Program-made: the position numbers and the translations under genes
Notes under the pieces: generated by a model
The model's input: only the letters and a program-made list of their open reading frames with translations
What the model was told of the DNA's origin: nothing
Databases searched by the model: none
Assembly: GCA_014905825.1 (NCBI GenBank)
Contig: JACGCN010000035.1
Location: 62,001-126,000 of the forward strand
Length of the DNA stretch: 64,000 nucleotides
From: Lyophyllum atratum
Taxonomy: Eukaryota; Basidiomycota; Agaricomycetes; Agaricales; Lyophyllaceae
Direction: 5' to 3'
In this document: in pieces, positions 1 to 10,494 of the stretch
Layout: the number at the start of each line of letters is the position of its first letter
How positions within the stretch are numbered: the stretch's first letter is position 1

Positions 1-616
1 TTGAGACAATTAGGAAGCTAGACGGCGGCCTGTCGTTCCAGTCAGCGCGAGTTGAAACTTGAGAATTCACTTTGGAAAAGGTATAGTGGGAGGTGATGTG
101 ATGGGTTGATTTGGAGGTGGCATGGTAGATTGTGTTCAGATGCTATACGAAGGTGTCTAATATTACACAGGATTGCGGTATTCGGACTCTCAGTGAGACG
201 CAGAGCTAGTTGCGTAGATGCCACGTGCATGGTTCATCGCGATCGTCTCAGGTCTGAGCTCATCGTCGTCGGTAAAATGCTGATGCGCGTCGGAGCGGGC
301 TCATCCTCAACGTGGGTGCTACCCCGCTGCACGTGGGCGTCGGGATAGTTGGGATTTCTCCCGATAACGTACGGTTCATGGTTGAACCGGAGTGGTATAC
401 GGACTCTTTTTTATTCTACCAAAATCATGTCCTGGGCTTGCATGGGAAGGAGTAGGATACGAGTAAAGAGCAAATGAGAATGGAGTACAGAATGAAGGAT
501 TTGATCAAATTCACACGCGCTTTGTTGACCAAGCCCGGCTTTGTTGAAACCTCAACCAACGAAAACACACACAGCAGCGAACTCCTCCGTTCGTCGGCCA
601 CATCGCTGGCACAACC
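1..616. other. Upstream region of the kinase gene, no gene recognised
   Basis: Short open frames occur on both strands, but none has a recognisable domain or convincing splice structure. The stretch just before 617 is the likely 5' leader and promoter of the kinase gene. Nothing else can be supported. Confidence 0.5.
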
Positions 617-3600
617 ATGATATCCTCTGCGAGCCTACAAATCCCATCGCAGGACTCTCCAGGCGGTCCCAGACCCGTCTCAGCTGCTGTTCAGCCCAGC
701 CCACCGCCCCCATCGTCGTCTCGTCGCCAACAGCGGGCATCTCATACTGTAGTTTCCGGAGGACAGTCTGCTCACCATGGGGGATCGTCGAGAGACGATA
801 CACCAGCTTATACCGATGTTTATTCTCACCCAGCAGCCGTAGCCTATGCCACGGCTCATCCACGTCGAACCATTCCCAAATTTGGGCCATATCTGCTACT
901 ACAAACCCTTGGTGAGGGCGAGTTTGGAAAGGTCAAACTCGGTCTGCACAGCCAATGGGGCGAGGAGGTCGCTGTCAAGCTTATCAGACGCGGAAACGTG
1001 GATAATAGTGTCCGCATGTCAAAGGTTGAGCGGGAAATCGAAGTTCTAAGAGTGAGTGACAGATCCGTCTCGCCGTACTTCTACTAACAACTCCATCCAG
1101 ACCCTAAAGCACCCCAACATCGTCCGCCTCTACGATGTGATCGAGACCGATAAATACATCGGCATCATCCTCGAGTACGCCTCAGGGGGCGAGCTCTTTG
1201 ACCACATTCTCGCGCACCGCTATCTCCGCGAGCGCGACGCCGCCAAACTCTTCTCCCAGCTCATCTCCGGAGTCTGGTATATCCATCAGAAGAAGATCGT
1301 CCACCGCGACCTCAAGCTCGAGAACCTGCTCCTCGACCGCCACCGCAACGTCATCATCACTGACTTTGGCTTCGCCAACCGCTTCGAGCATCGCTCCGAC
1401 GACCTCATGCAGACCTCGTGCGGCTCCCCTTGCTACGCCGCCCCTGAGCTTGTGATCAGTGAAGGCCTGTATGTCGGCAGCGCCGTCGACATCTGGTCCT
1501 GCGGCGTCATCCTCTACGCCATGCTTGCAGGGTACCTCCCCTTCGACGACGACCCCGCCAACCCAGATGGCGATAACATCAACCTTTTGTACAAATACAT
1601 CGTCAATACCCCGCTCTCCTTCCCTGAATACATATCAGCCGAGGCCCGCGATCTACTCGGCATGATGCTCGTCCCAGACCCCACGCGCCGCAGTAGCCTC
1701 GACGCCGTCATGCGCCACCCCTGGCTCTCCGGATACGCCATGCCTAAAGATACTTCCCTCCCGCCCCCCGCCCCAGGCGTCCCAATCGCGTTCGGTCGTT
1801 CGGTCGATCAACTCGAACGCGCCGCACTGGACCAGCACCAACAGCGTCGCCTCGCGTACCAGCGCCAAATGCGTGCGACTTCCACACAAGGTGCACAGCA
1901 ACAACAAGCCGTCGCAGCCCCCGTGGGGCGCACCCAGAGCCACCACATCCCTACGGGCGGCAGCGGGAGCGGGCATCGTCAAGCTGCCACGGAAGGCCCG
2001 TCGCCTGGTGGGAGGAGCCAGTCCACGCAGCCCGAGTTCTTGTACGATTCGTCCGTGGACCTCTCTATCAACGCTTCTCCTGCTTCCAGACGGCATGCAG
2101 GGCCCAGCGCCATCGCGGGCGGGGACGATGATCCGTTCGGGCCGCCGCCGAGTGCGTCGGCTGGCAAGGCGGCGATGCTCGCAGCCGATGTGGCGCAGTC
2201 GCCCAAGGGACACAAGGTTAATGGGGGAGGGAGTGGGAGTGGGGGAGGGTTTAGACATACGATCCAGGTGGAGTACGATGAGCCCCGGACGCATGGGAGG
2301 AGCGGGAGTCAGGGACAGAGTACGGGTGGGAGGAGGAGTGAGGACCGCGAAGGCCGTCATGAGCAGCAGCCTCAGCAGAGCCACCGCGACCCACAGCAGC
2401 AGCAGCAGACTCCTCAAAGGCAGAACGGAGTTCCGCCTGTGGTATCGCCCGTTCCGAAGGAAAGGCGGCCATCGCAGGGTAGCATCAAGGTGTCACCTAC
2501 GAAACCTCTTCCCTCCCCACCACCCTCTGCATCTGCAACAGCCAACGGCACCATACCGTCTTCCTACCGCGGGCTCCCCACCCCATCCACACCCACGACG
2601 ACTCAAACGTCCCCGAAAATTCCCAGTGCCACCCCCACGCGCGCCTCAACCAGGTCCAGCCACGCGCGTACGCCGTCCACGCCCGTCGCTTCCACACCGA
2701 CCTCCACTACACCCAACATCAGCGTGGCCGCCGCCAGCCCGCCCAGCACACCCATCATATTCTCCTCGCCCGACGCCTCCGGCGACATCGAGGTCGAAGA
2801 CCGCGTTCCCAGCAGCGGGACCGGGACTGGGAGCAGGAGCCAGAAAGCCGGCCGCGCGTCGCTCGATAAATTGGTGGGGCTTGGAAAGATGCTCAGCGGG
2901 GGATCCTCCAGTGCCGCGTCTACCGCCACTGCCGCCACTGGTGATAGCAGTCCTGGGCGGGTGCCGAGCGAGAGTGGGAGGTCGGGGAGATCGGGTTCGC
3001 GGTCGAGTGTTTTGTTGAGTCCGCCTGCGGAGAAGAAAGAAAAGGGAGGGAAGGAGGGGAAGAAGGAGGAGGGGAAGAAGAGTAGGAGAAATACGCTTAC
3101 TGTGATGGTGGAGCCGTTTAGGTCGACGATCAGGGGGAGGAGCGCGAAGGGAAGGGCGCCGGGTAGTGGGGAGGCGTCTGGGGCTGTTACGCCTGATGGG
3201 AAGGAGAAGCCCGCGGCGAAGGCGTTGCAGCCCCCGCATAGTGCGCTAGTGAGGAGCGGTGGGGAGAAAACTAGCGCGGGGCCGGCACAGTCGTTCGCTG
3301 GGGCCACGGGGGAGATTGGTCACGAGGGCGGAGGAGCGGGGATGGGGATGCAGGCGTCGACGAGTAAGGCGAGGAAGGTGATGGCGTGGTTCAGAGGCCG
3401 AAGCAGGGTAAGGGATGGTGCTGGTAGTGTGAGTGCGGATGAGGAGGAGGAGCCCAAGACGGGGCAGAGGAGTTCGACGCCGACTCAGGCGGCGTATGCG
3501 GGGAGAGGGGAGGAGGGGATGGGGGAGAAGAAGAGGGGGGATACGCTCCCCGTGCATGTGGTCGTTACTACTCCTACGGCGAGTACCACTCGTATGCCGT

Positions 3601-4595
3601 CGTCGGCGTCGTCGTATAATCACCCGAAGCGGACGCCGTCGACGGCCACGGCGGATACGTCGTTCACTGCTACGACGTTGGGGGCGCCGAGCCTCGTCAC
3701 GCGGTTCCGTAATTCTGTTACCATCGGCGGGCGCGACCGTGATCGGGACAGGGACCGGGACGCGCATCACCACCACACCAGTGCCGTCTCAGCTCCTCCG
3801 GTGCCCCAGCATCCCTGGGGCGCCCTGCGCACACACCACGGTGCAGTGGACCAGTCTACGATCACGACGAAGCCGCCACCAGAGGTCATCCGGCACGTGC
3901 GCGCGGTGCTCGAGGGGATGGGCGTTGAGATCCAGGTGGAGAGCGAGTACAAGTATAGGTGTTTGCGGGCGAAGCGGCGGAAGGGGTCGATGATCATGGG
4001 CGGGGCATCGACGCCGCCGCCTGGTGCGTTGGGGAATGTGGGGGCAGCTGTGGGGGCTGGGGGGAGCTTGGCGGCTGTGACGATGGTTGGGAGTGCGGCG
4101 AGCAACGGGGTAGGTTTCTTTCTCTCTTTCCCTTTTTTGAAGGGCTTTGGCTGATCAAATGTGCTAGGTGGACAAACGAGGTCTGCCCCTGCCCTCGCCC
4201 TCATCGTTCTCAGCACCCGGCGGCATGCTCCGCGGTCTCCTCATGCGACGGCAATCCTCGCAGGTCTCCTCGACAGGCCTCGCATCGCCGCTGGACGATG
4301 ATATTCCCTCGCCGCTCGCGACGGAACCGGGAGTCATTCTTGGAGCTACGACATACGGGGACCCAGCGCAGGACGCAGGCGATGAAGTCAAATTCTCGGT
4401 GGAACTCACGCGGATCGACCGATTGACGGATACGTTCAGTCTGGATATCAGGAGGATGAAGGGAAATTTGAGGAGTTACAAGTTTTTGTATGATACTCTG
4501 CGGGAGTGAGTCTTTTCTTGTTATGGCTTTCGTCTGGGTGTGGAGGGGCTGATTTGCTTGCTTGCATGTTTAGCCGTGCGGATTTGCAGCGGTAG
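617..4595 (+). CDS. KIN4: Kin4-type serine/threonine protein kinase with KA1 domain
   Basis: Four exons: 617-1051, 1101-4109, 4168-4505, 4574-4595 (about 1,267 aa). The kinase domain (roughly residues 90-375) has the Gly loop LGEGEFGKVKLG, AVKLIRR lysine, HRDLKLEN, TDFGFANRF and AAPEL, and closely follows yeast Kin4 (for example YIGIILEYASGGE and the FPEYIS segment), a kinase of the spindle-position checkpoint. A long low-complexity Ser/Pro/Gln tail follows. A split KA1 domain closes the protein: a PPPEVIRHVRAVLEGMGVEI part before intron 2 and an FSVELTRIDRL...YKFLYDTL part after it; KA1 domains bind acidic phospholipids. The last coding exon is only 22 nt (ending RADLQR); without it a frame reads into a stop just inside intron 3. 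Kinase identity is strong; Kin4 rather than Kin1 is by motif recall. Confidence 0.9.
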
Positions 4596-6030
4596 ATGAC
4601 GCATTTACCAAGGAACCTTCGACGCCACGCCCTGATTCATATATCTGGGTCGTGGTAAACACCGCATTGCACCACACGGGTGCGAAATGCACCTCTCTTG
4701 GCCAACTAAGATATCGGCTATCCCTCCCACACGCTTATACCTACCCGCATATATTTCACGTTGCCCATGATATCTCTTCCTCTCTTCCACCTCTTTCCTT
4801 TTCTCTCTCTTTTCTTTCTGTTCATGATTCGGCGCCGAATGGTCTTGTTACGCTAGGCTTACTATCCTCACTCTTCTTTCTCTCATACGTAGTACTTACC
4901 TGCTCGCATACCCTAATCGCCACTGCACTTCTTACTTCCTTTCTCTTAAAAGTGACTCTTCGGTGTCTCATCTGTCGTTGCCTACGTCGAATCCTTCTCT
5001 TTCTACCCTCTCTATATTCCTCTCTCGTTTTTGCCTACTTACATGGTTCTGATGTACGGTTTCCATTTCTTGTTCTTCAATTGTCTCAGTTTCATGGTGG
5101 AGTATCTCAATTGCGACTGCGAGGGCTGCATGTGTCACCTTATACACGCAGGGATTTCTGTGTGTGTGATATGGGCGCTGTACATAATTTATTCCTTTCT
5201 GCTTGGTTGACCTCGAGATCCTATGTTTGGTCAGCACCTGGTCGTGTTCATCGGTCTTTCCGGTTTCATGCCTTGCGCTTTAGGGTTTCTTCATCTCCAC
5301 CTGGTCCTCTATTTTGTGAAGCAGGCCATATATACTGACAAAATGCATGGGTTCGGAAATGAATTGAATCACGGAGGAGAGAAACTATTTGATGCTCCAG
5401 GCCAACTACAAGAGATTACTCTCCACACATCCTAACAACTTTCCTGCAAATATTTCTGCCTCCTTATCAGAAAACCTCCATCTCCCCAGTCTGTTTGCGA
5501 TCTTGTGATTTTTAATCTCCTTTACAATGCCTTCCACCTGAGCCCTTATGGTGGGAACCTTTGTCTGCACAAGGTCATGGTGCTCCGTGAGAAAGGACGA
5601 AATGGCCAAAATCCAGTCTTCTGTCTTTATTTCAATGTCCTTGGAAAGGGTTTTTGCACTGATGCCATGCATTGATACCAGAACTACTGAGCACATCATG
5701 AATGAAAAGAAAAGAATCATATATCCAGGAAACATACCAACGGCACATGTCAAGATGTCCGTGTCTGTCAATGTCTTTATGGCGTTAGTTGGCTGCCTAT
5801 TTCTTGGTGAAATAAGGAAATCCTGGACATGGACATCAGACCCATGAATGAGATTTGACATGAGACAAGTGAAGGCGATCTTTGCTAGTATATAAGTGAT
5901 TGTAAGAATAGAACATCAAGACAAGAACACACTTTATCCTCTGTTCCCTGGAAAGGATAGCAATACAAAGTTGATAAGGGGTTAAATGTCTGAGAAGAGT
6001 TTTGGGCATACTAGCTAAATATAACCATAG
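4596..6030. other. Gene-poor region downstream of the kinase
   Basis: The first about 750 bases are pyrimidine-rich with an open frame at 4652-5338 of unnatural composition, probably 3' UTR or spacer. On the minus strand 5861-5406 is open for 151 residues, with a hydrophobic segment around FPGYMILFFSFMMCSVVL and a polar, Lys/Glu-rich tail. I do not recognise it, and its base use differs from the confident genes. It may be an unknown gene's last exon or chance. Confidence 0.35.
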
Positions 6031-8690
6031 GAACAGCATTCAGGACATCAGCTAGTGAGGAAGTCAGATGGAGGATGCCGAGACTCACATCCTACACAGG
6101 AACAGCATCCAGGACATCAGCTAGTGATCGAGGATGATGCACAGACTCACATCCTACACAGGAACAGCGCCCAGGACATCAGTCGCTGAGATTTCGGATG
6201 GCAAAATGCACAGACTCACCCACTACACAGGAACAGCACCCACGACATCAGCTAGTGAAGAATTCAGATGGAGGATGCACAGACTCACATCCTACACAGG
6301 AACAGCACCCACGACATCAGTTGGTGAAAATTTCAGATGGAGAATGCACAGACTCACCCACTACACAGGAACAGCATCCAGGATATCAGCTAGTGAAGAA
6401 TTCAGATGGGGGATGCAGAGACTCACACGCTACACAGGAACAGCACCCAGGATATTAGCTAGTGAGGAATTCAGATGGAGGATGCAAAGACTCACCAACT
6501 ACACAGGAATAGCACCTAGAGTATCAGCTGGTGAAGATTTCAAATGGAGGATGTACAGACTCACCCACTACACAAGAACAGCACCCAGGACATCAGCTAG
6601 TGAAGAACTCGAATGGAGGATGCCGAGACTCACATCCTACACAGGAACAGCACCCAGGACATCAGCTAGTGAAGAACTTGAATGGAGGATGCCGAGACTC
6701 ACATCCTACACAGGAACAGCACCCAGGACATCAGCTAGTGAAGAATTCAGATGGAGGATGCAGAGACTCACATCCTACACAGGAACAGCACCCATGACAT
6801 CAGCTAGTGAAGAATTCAGATGGAGGATGTACAGACTCACATCCTACACAGAAACAGTGCCCAAGACATCAGTTGGTGAAATTTTCAGATGGAGAATGCA
6901 CAAACTCACCCACTACACAGGAACAGCATCCAGGACATCAGCTAGTGAAGAACTCAGATGGGGGATGCAGAGACTCACACGCTACACAGGAACAGCACCC
7001 AGGACATCAGCTAGTGAAGAATTCAGATGGAGGATGTACAGACTTACACGCTACACAGAAACAGCACCCAGGACATCAGCTAGTGAAGAATTCAGATGGA
7101 GAATGCACAGACTCACCCACTACACAGGAACAGCACCCAGGACATCAGCTAGTGAAGAACTCGAATGGAGGATGCCGAGACTCACATCCTACACAGGAAC
7201 AGCACCCAGGACATCAGCTAGTGAAGAACTCGAATGGAGGATGCCGAGACTCACATCCTACACAGGAACAGCACCCAGGACATCAGCTAGTGAAGAATTC
7301 AGATGGAGGATGCAGAGACTCACATCCTACACAGGAACAGCACCCATGACATCAGCTAGTGAAGAATTCAGATGGAGGATGTACAGACTCACATCCTACA
7401 CAGGAACAGTGCCCAAGACATCAGTTGGTGAAATTTTCAGATGGAGAATGCACAAACTCACCCACTAGACAGGAACAGCATCCAGGACATCAGCTAGTGA
7501 AGAACTCGAATGGAGGATGCCGAGACTCACATCCTACACAAGAACAGCACCCAGAACATCAGCTGGTGACAATTTCAGATGGAGAATGCACAGACTCACC
7601 GACTACACAGGAATAGTACCCAGGACATCAGCTAGTAAAGAATTCAGATGGAGGATGCACGGACTCACATGCTACACAAGAACAGCATTCAGGACATCAG
7701 CTAGTAAAAAATTCAGATGAAGGATGCACAGACTCACATCCTACACAGCAACAGCACCCAGGAGATCAGCTGGTGAAGAATTCAGACCGAGGATGCAGAG
7801 ACTCACATCCTATACAGCAACAGCACCCAGGACATCAGCTAGTGAAGAATTCAAATGGAGGATGCAGAGACTCACACGCTACACAGAAACAGCCCCCAGG
7901 ACATCAGTCAGTGAAAATTTCAGATGGAAAATGCAGAGACTCACCGACTACATAGGAACAGTACTCAGGACATCAGCTAGTAAAGAATTCAGATGGAAAA
8001 TGCACAGACTCACACGCTACACAGCAACAGTACCCAGGATATCAGCTAGTGAAGAATTCAAATGGAGGATGCACAGACTCACACGCTACACGAGAACAGC
8101 ATTCAGGACATCAGGTAGTGAAGAATTGAGATGCAGGATGCAGGGACTCACATCCTACACAGAAACAGCACCCAGGAGATCAGTCAGTCAAGGATTCAGA
8201 TGAACCATGCAGAGACTCACCAACTATACAGGAACAGCATTCAGGACATCAGCTAGTGAGGAATTCAGATGGAGTATGCAAAGACTCACCAACTACACAG
8301 GAATAGCACCTAGAGTATCAGCTGGTGAAGATTTCAAATGGAGGATGTACAGACTCACCCACTACACAAGAACAGCACCCAGTACATCAGCTAGTGAAAA
8401 ATTCAGATGAAGGATGCACAGACTCACCGACTGCACAGGAACAGCACCCAAGAGATCAGCTGGTGAAGAATTTAGACCGAGGATGTACAGACTCACACGC
8501 TACACAGGAATAGCATTCAGGACATCAGCTAGTGAAGAATTCAGATGGAGGATGCAGAGACTCACATCCTACACAGGAACAGCGCCCAGGAGATCAGTCA
8601 GTCAAGGATTCAGATGAACGATGCAGAGACTCACCAACTGCACAGGAACAGCATCCAGGATATCAGCAGACGGAGAACACAGATGGAGGA
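6030..8690. repeat. 69-bp minisatellite, about 38 units
   Basis: Head-to-tail array of diverged 69-bp units, each containing the motif GACATCAGCTAGTGAAGAAT and a CACAGACTCAC-type core. Because 69 is a multiple of three, two plus-strand frames stay open for long stretches (444 codons at 6134-7468; peptide repeat of 23 residues with core RLTSYTGTAPRTSASEEFRW). Single units contain stops and units differ mostly by substitution. A higher-order period is visible: the blocks around 6602 and 7154 are 552 bp (8 units) apart with the same order of variants, and a variant pair at 6485 recurs at 8279, 26 units away. I see no start context, splice signals or domain that would make this a gene, so it is called as a repeat. 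Confidence 0.93.
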
Positions 8691-8967
8691 TTCATACACT
8701 CACAAACTAACAACAATGCATTAGCAGGCAAAGCAAGGTAGTGGAGATGTCAAATTTGACATCATAATCTTCGCTTACCAACTACAAAACATCAGGATAT
8801 ATGTTAGTGGTCTGCTTGGTACTAGTTCACCTTCTAAATGGCTCACCGTAATTGAGCCTATAGTGGCCATCGCATGTAGCGATGGAGAACTTGAGCCCAG
8901 CATAGTTTTTTCTGCTACAAGATCAATCGCCTATGCAAGGATCTCCACCATCAAAACCATGACTTAC

Positions 8968-9793
8968 TTGTGTTGGTTCTGAAGGTCCTATTAATGAGAA
9001 AAGAATGTGTCTGTGTGTAATACTCATGTAAAGCACCTCTCATACCAATAAAATGACCAAAATCCACTTTGCAGGATATTGCGGTGCCATACGATGGAGA
9101 GCAATGTCTTGAGCCTTGGCCCGCTCAGACCCTGCTCTGTTATCTTGATTAGATCATCGCATAGTGTAGTGGTCTTATGAGTATTTTCTTGCATGTCTAT
9201 ACATTGTCAAATCAGTGATTAATTGTGCCAAATTGGTTAGCCATACCACTTGTAGTGATAAACACTAGGGCAGCCTTTGACCCGCTCAATTGTTTCAGCT
9301 CCTCCTGACGTTTTTTCACGTGTTCTGTAACTTCTGTCTCTGCTTTGATGCGGGCTTGCTTCCTAGACGCTCGGCTGTTGTTGAATGAAGCCTGCGCCCC
9401 TATGATGTTTTGTGTGGCCTTTGAAATAGCACCATCGCGCTTTGTAAAGATAATAACCAATGGAGCTGGGGGACATTCAAGAGTGATATTATTTTATTCG
9501 TGGTGGGCTACTCACTGTCTCCTCTCAACCAGCGAAATGGTTCCTTTTCCACCTCAAACAATTCACGGGAATCATCGAGTGGGAGGCACATCCTGAGCAA
9601 TGATGTGTCAGGCCCGCACGGAGCGGATGGCAGGCAAGTGTCGTACCATATAGCATGCAGCTGTTCTTCGACGACCTTCGCTTTAGACGAACGATACTCT
9701 ACAAACTGTTGTACCGTGGAAAGCTCTTTGGACGACCCAGCTTCAAACCCCCGTGAGTCGTGAAACACAAATCCGGGGCGAGAAGGAAAGCGA
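8968..9793 (-). pseudogene. 3' part of a G-domain GTPase gene, cut off by a transposon
   Basis: This is the downstream half of the GTPase gene whose 5' half lies at 16325-16707. Recoverable exons on the minus strand: 9793-9647, 9592-9516, 9465-9247, 9196-9046, and possibly 8987-8968, each with GT/AG ends and matching phases. They encode FVFHDSRGFEAGSS (G3 region, DxxG-type), LHAIWMCLPLDDSRE, then PLVIIFTKRDG (G4, TKxD). This is the pattern of the expanded fungal family of GTPases related to 50S-binding GTPases. The frame cannot be followed with confidence beyond about 8970, where a stop is met in every splice combination I tried, so the C-terminus is lost or decayed. The gene is interrupted exactly at 9793 by the element at 9794-16324. 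Confidence 0.85.
9786..9793. repeat. Target-site duplication, left copy (GAAAGCGA)
   Basis: GAAAGCGA directly precedes the left terminus of the transposon. An identical copy follows the right terminus at 16325-16332. Joining the flanks with one copy restores an uninterrupted GTPase exon. Confidence 0.95.
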
Positions 9794-9827
9794 AGGCCCC
9801 GGGAAGCTCCCCTAGAGGTTTGCTCGG
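9794..9827 (+). repeat. Left terminal inverted repeat
   Basis: Starts AGGCCCCGGGAAGC and ends GGTTTGCTCGG. It pairs with 16291-16324 with a single mismatch (GA versus TA after CCCCT). Confidence 0.95.
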
Positions 9828-9830
9828 AAA

Positions 9831-10174
9831 ATACCGTATTTTAGGGCGCCAAAATGGCGATTTCCCTGTCCGAAAATACCGTATTTCAGGCTATTTCAGC
9901 CAAATTTCAAGCCAAATTTGGGAAATCCCTGTCCACATATACCGTATTTGAGGGGATCGGGGCGACAACTTTTTATACTTTTCATCAGGCTATATCGTAA
10001 AATTTCAATATATCAGGAACCCAGACGGTTTTTCAGCGTGGAAATGGGTCCGGGCGAAAATTAACCTTTTTGCGCATGCTCAGTGCTATTTTTACAACCT
10101 CGATAAATTACGTAAGCTTTCCCATGTGCTATATCCTTGTTCGAGATACCGTATTTGACCAAGGGTGCACCGGA
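9831..10174 (+). promoter_or_regulatory. Left subterminal motif cluster (candidate transposase sites)
   Basis: Four copies of ATACCGTATTT (9831, 9876, 9939, 10147), followed by CAAGGGTGCACCGG at 10161. One ATACCGTATTT and the inverted 14-mer lie near the right end. Repeated subterminal motifs are commonly transposase binding sites. That role is an inference here. Confidence 0.55.
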
Positions 10175-10494
10175 ATAATGATCCGATACCCGAGGGTAGT
10201 AGGTAGGGTCGAGCCGGCAGGCTGATTTTTTTTTTTTGACCCCCAAAATTTGGACCAAAATTTTGACCCAAATGGCCATTTATAGTCTCAGTTGCACCGA
10301 ATATATCTAGTCTTCAGTCATTGTGAGGCAAAAAAAGCGTCAGAAACATTCGAGAAACTCGAGAGAGAATTTTTGGGTGCAGATAACAATCCATCTCGTA
10401 TCCTCGCTTGCCTCTCAGTAATGATGGAATCACAGGTACGCCAATCAACATACGGCTTGTCTTGTTGAAGTTGTCATCGAAAAATGCTGATAAG

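Noticed and set aside
4652..5338. 228-codon plus-strand open frame after the kinase
   Set aside because: Pyrimidine-rich, no domain, follows directly on the kinase 3' end; most likely UTR or spacer.
6134..7468. 444-codon open frame as a repetitive protein gene
   Set aside because: It is produced by the 69-bp unit length; a second frame is equally open, individual units carry stops, and there is no start context or signal peptide.
6030..8690. CRISPR-like repeat array
   Set aside because: Units abut with no unique spacers, and the genome is eukaryotic.
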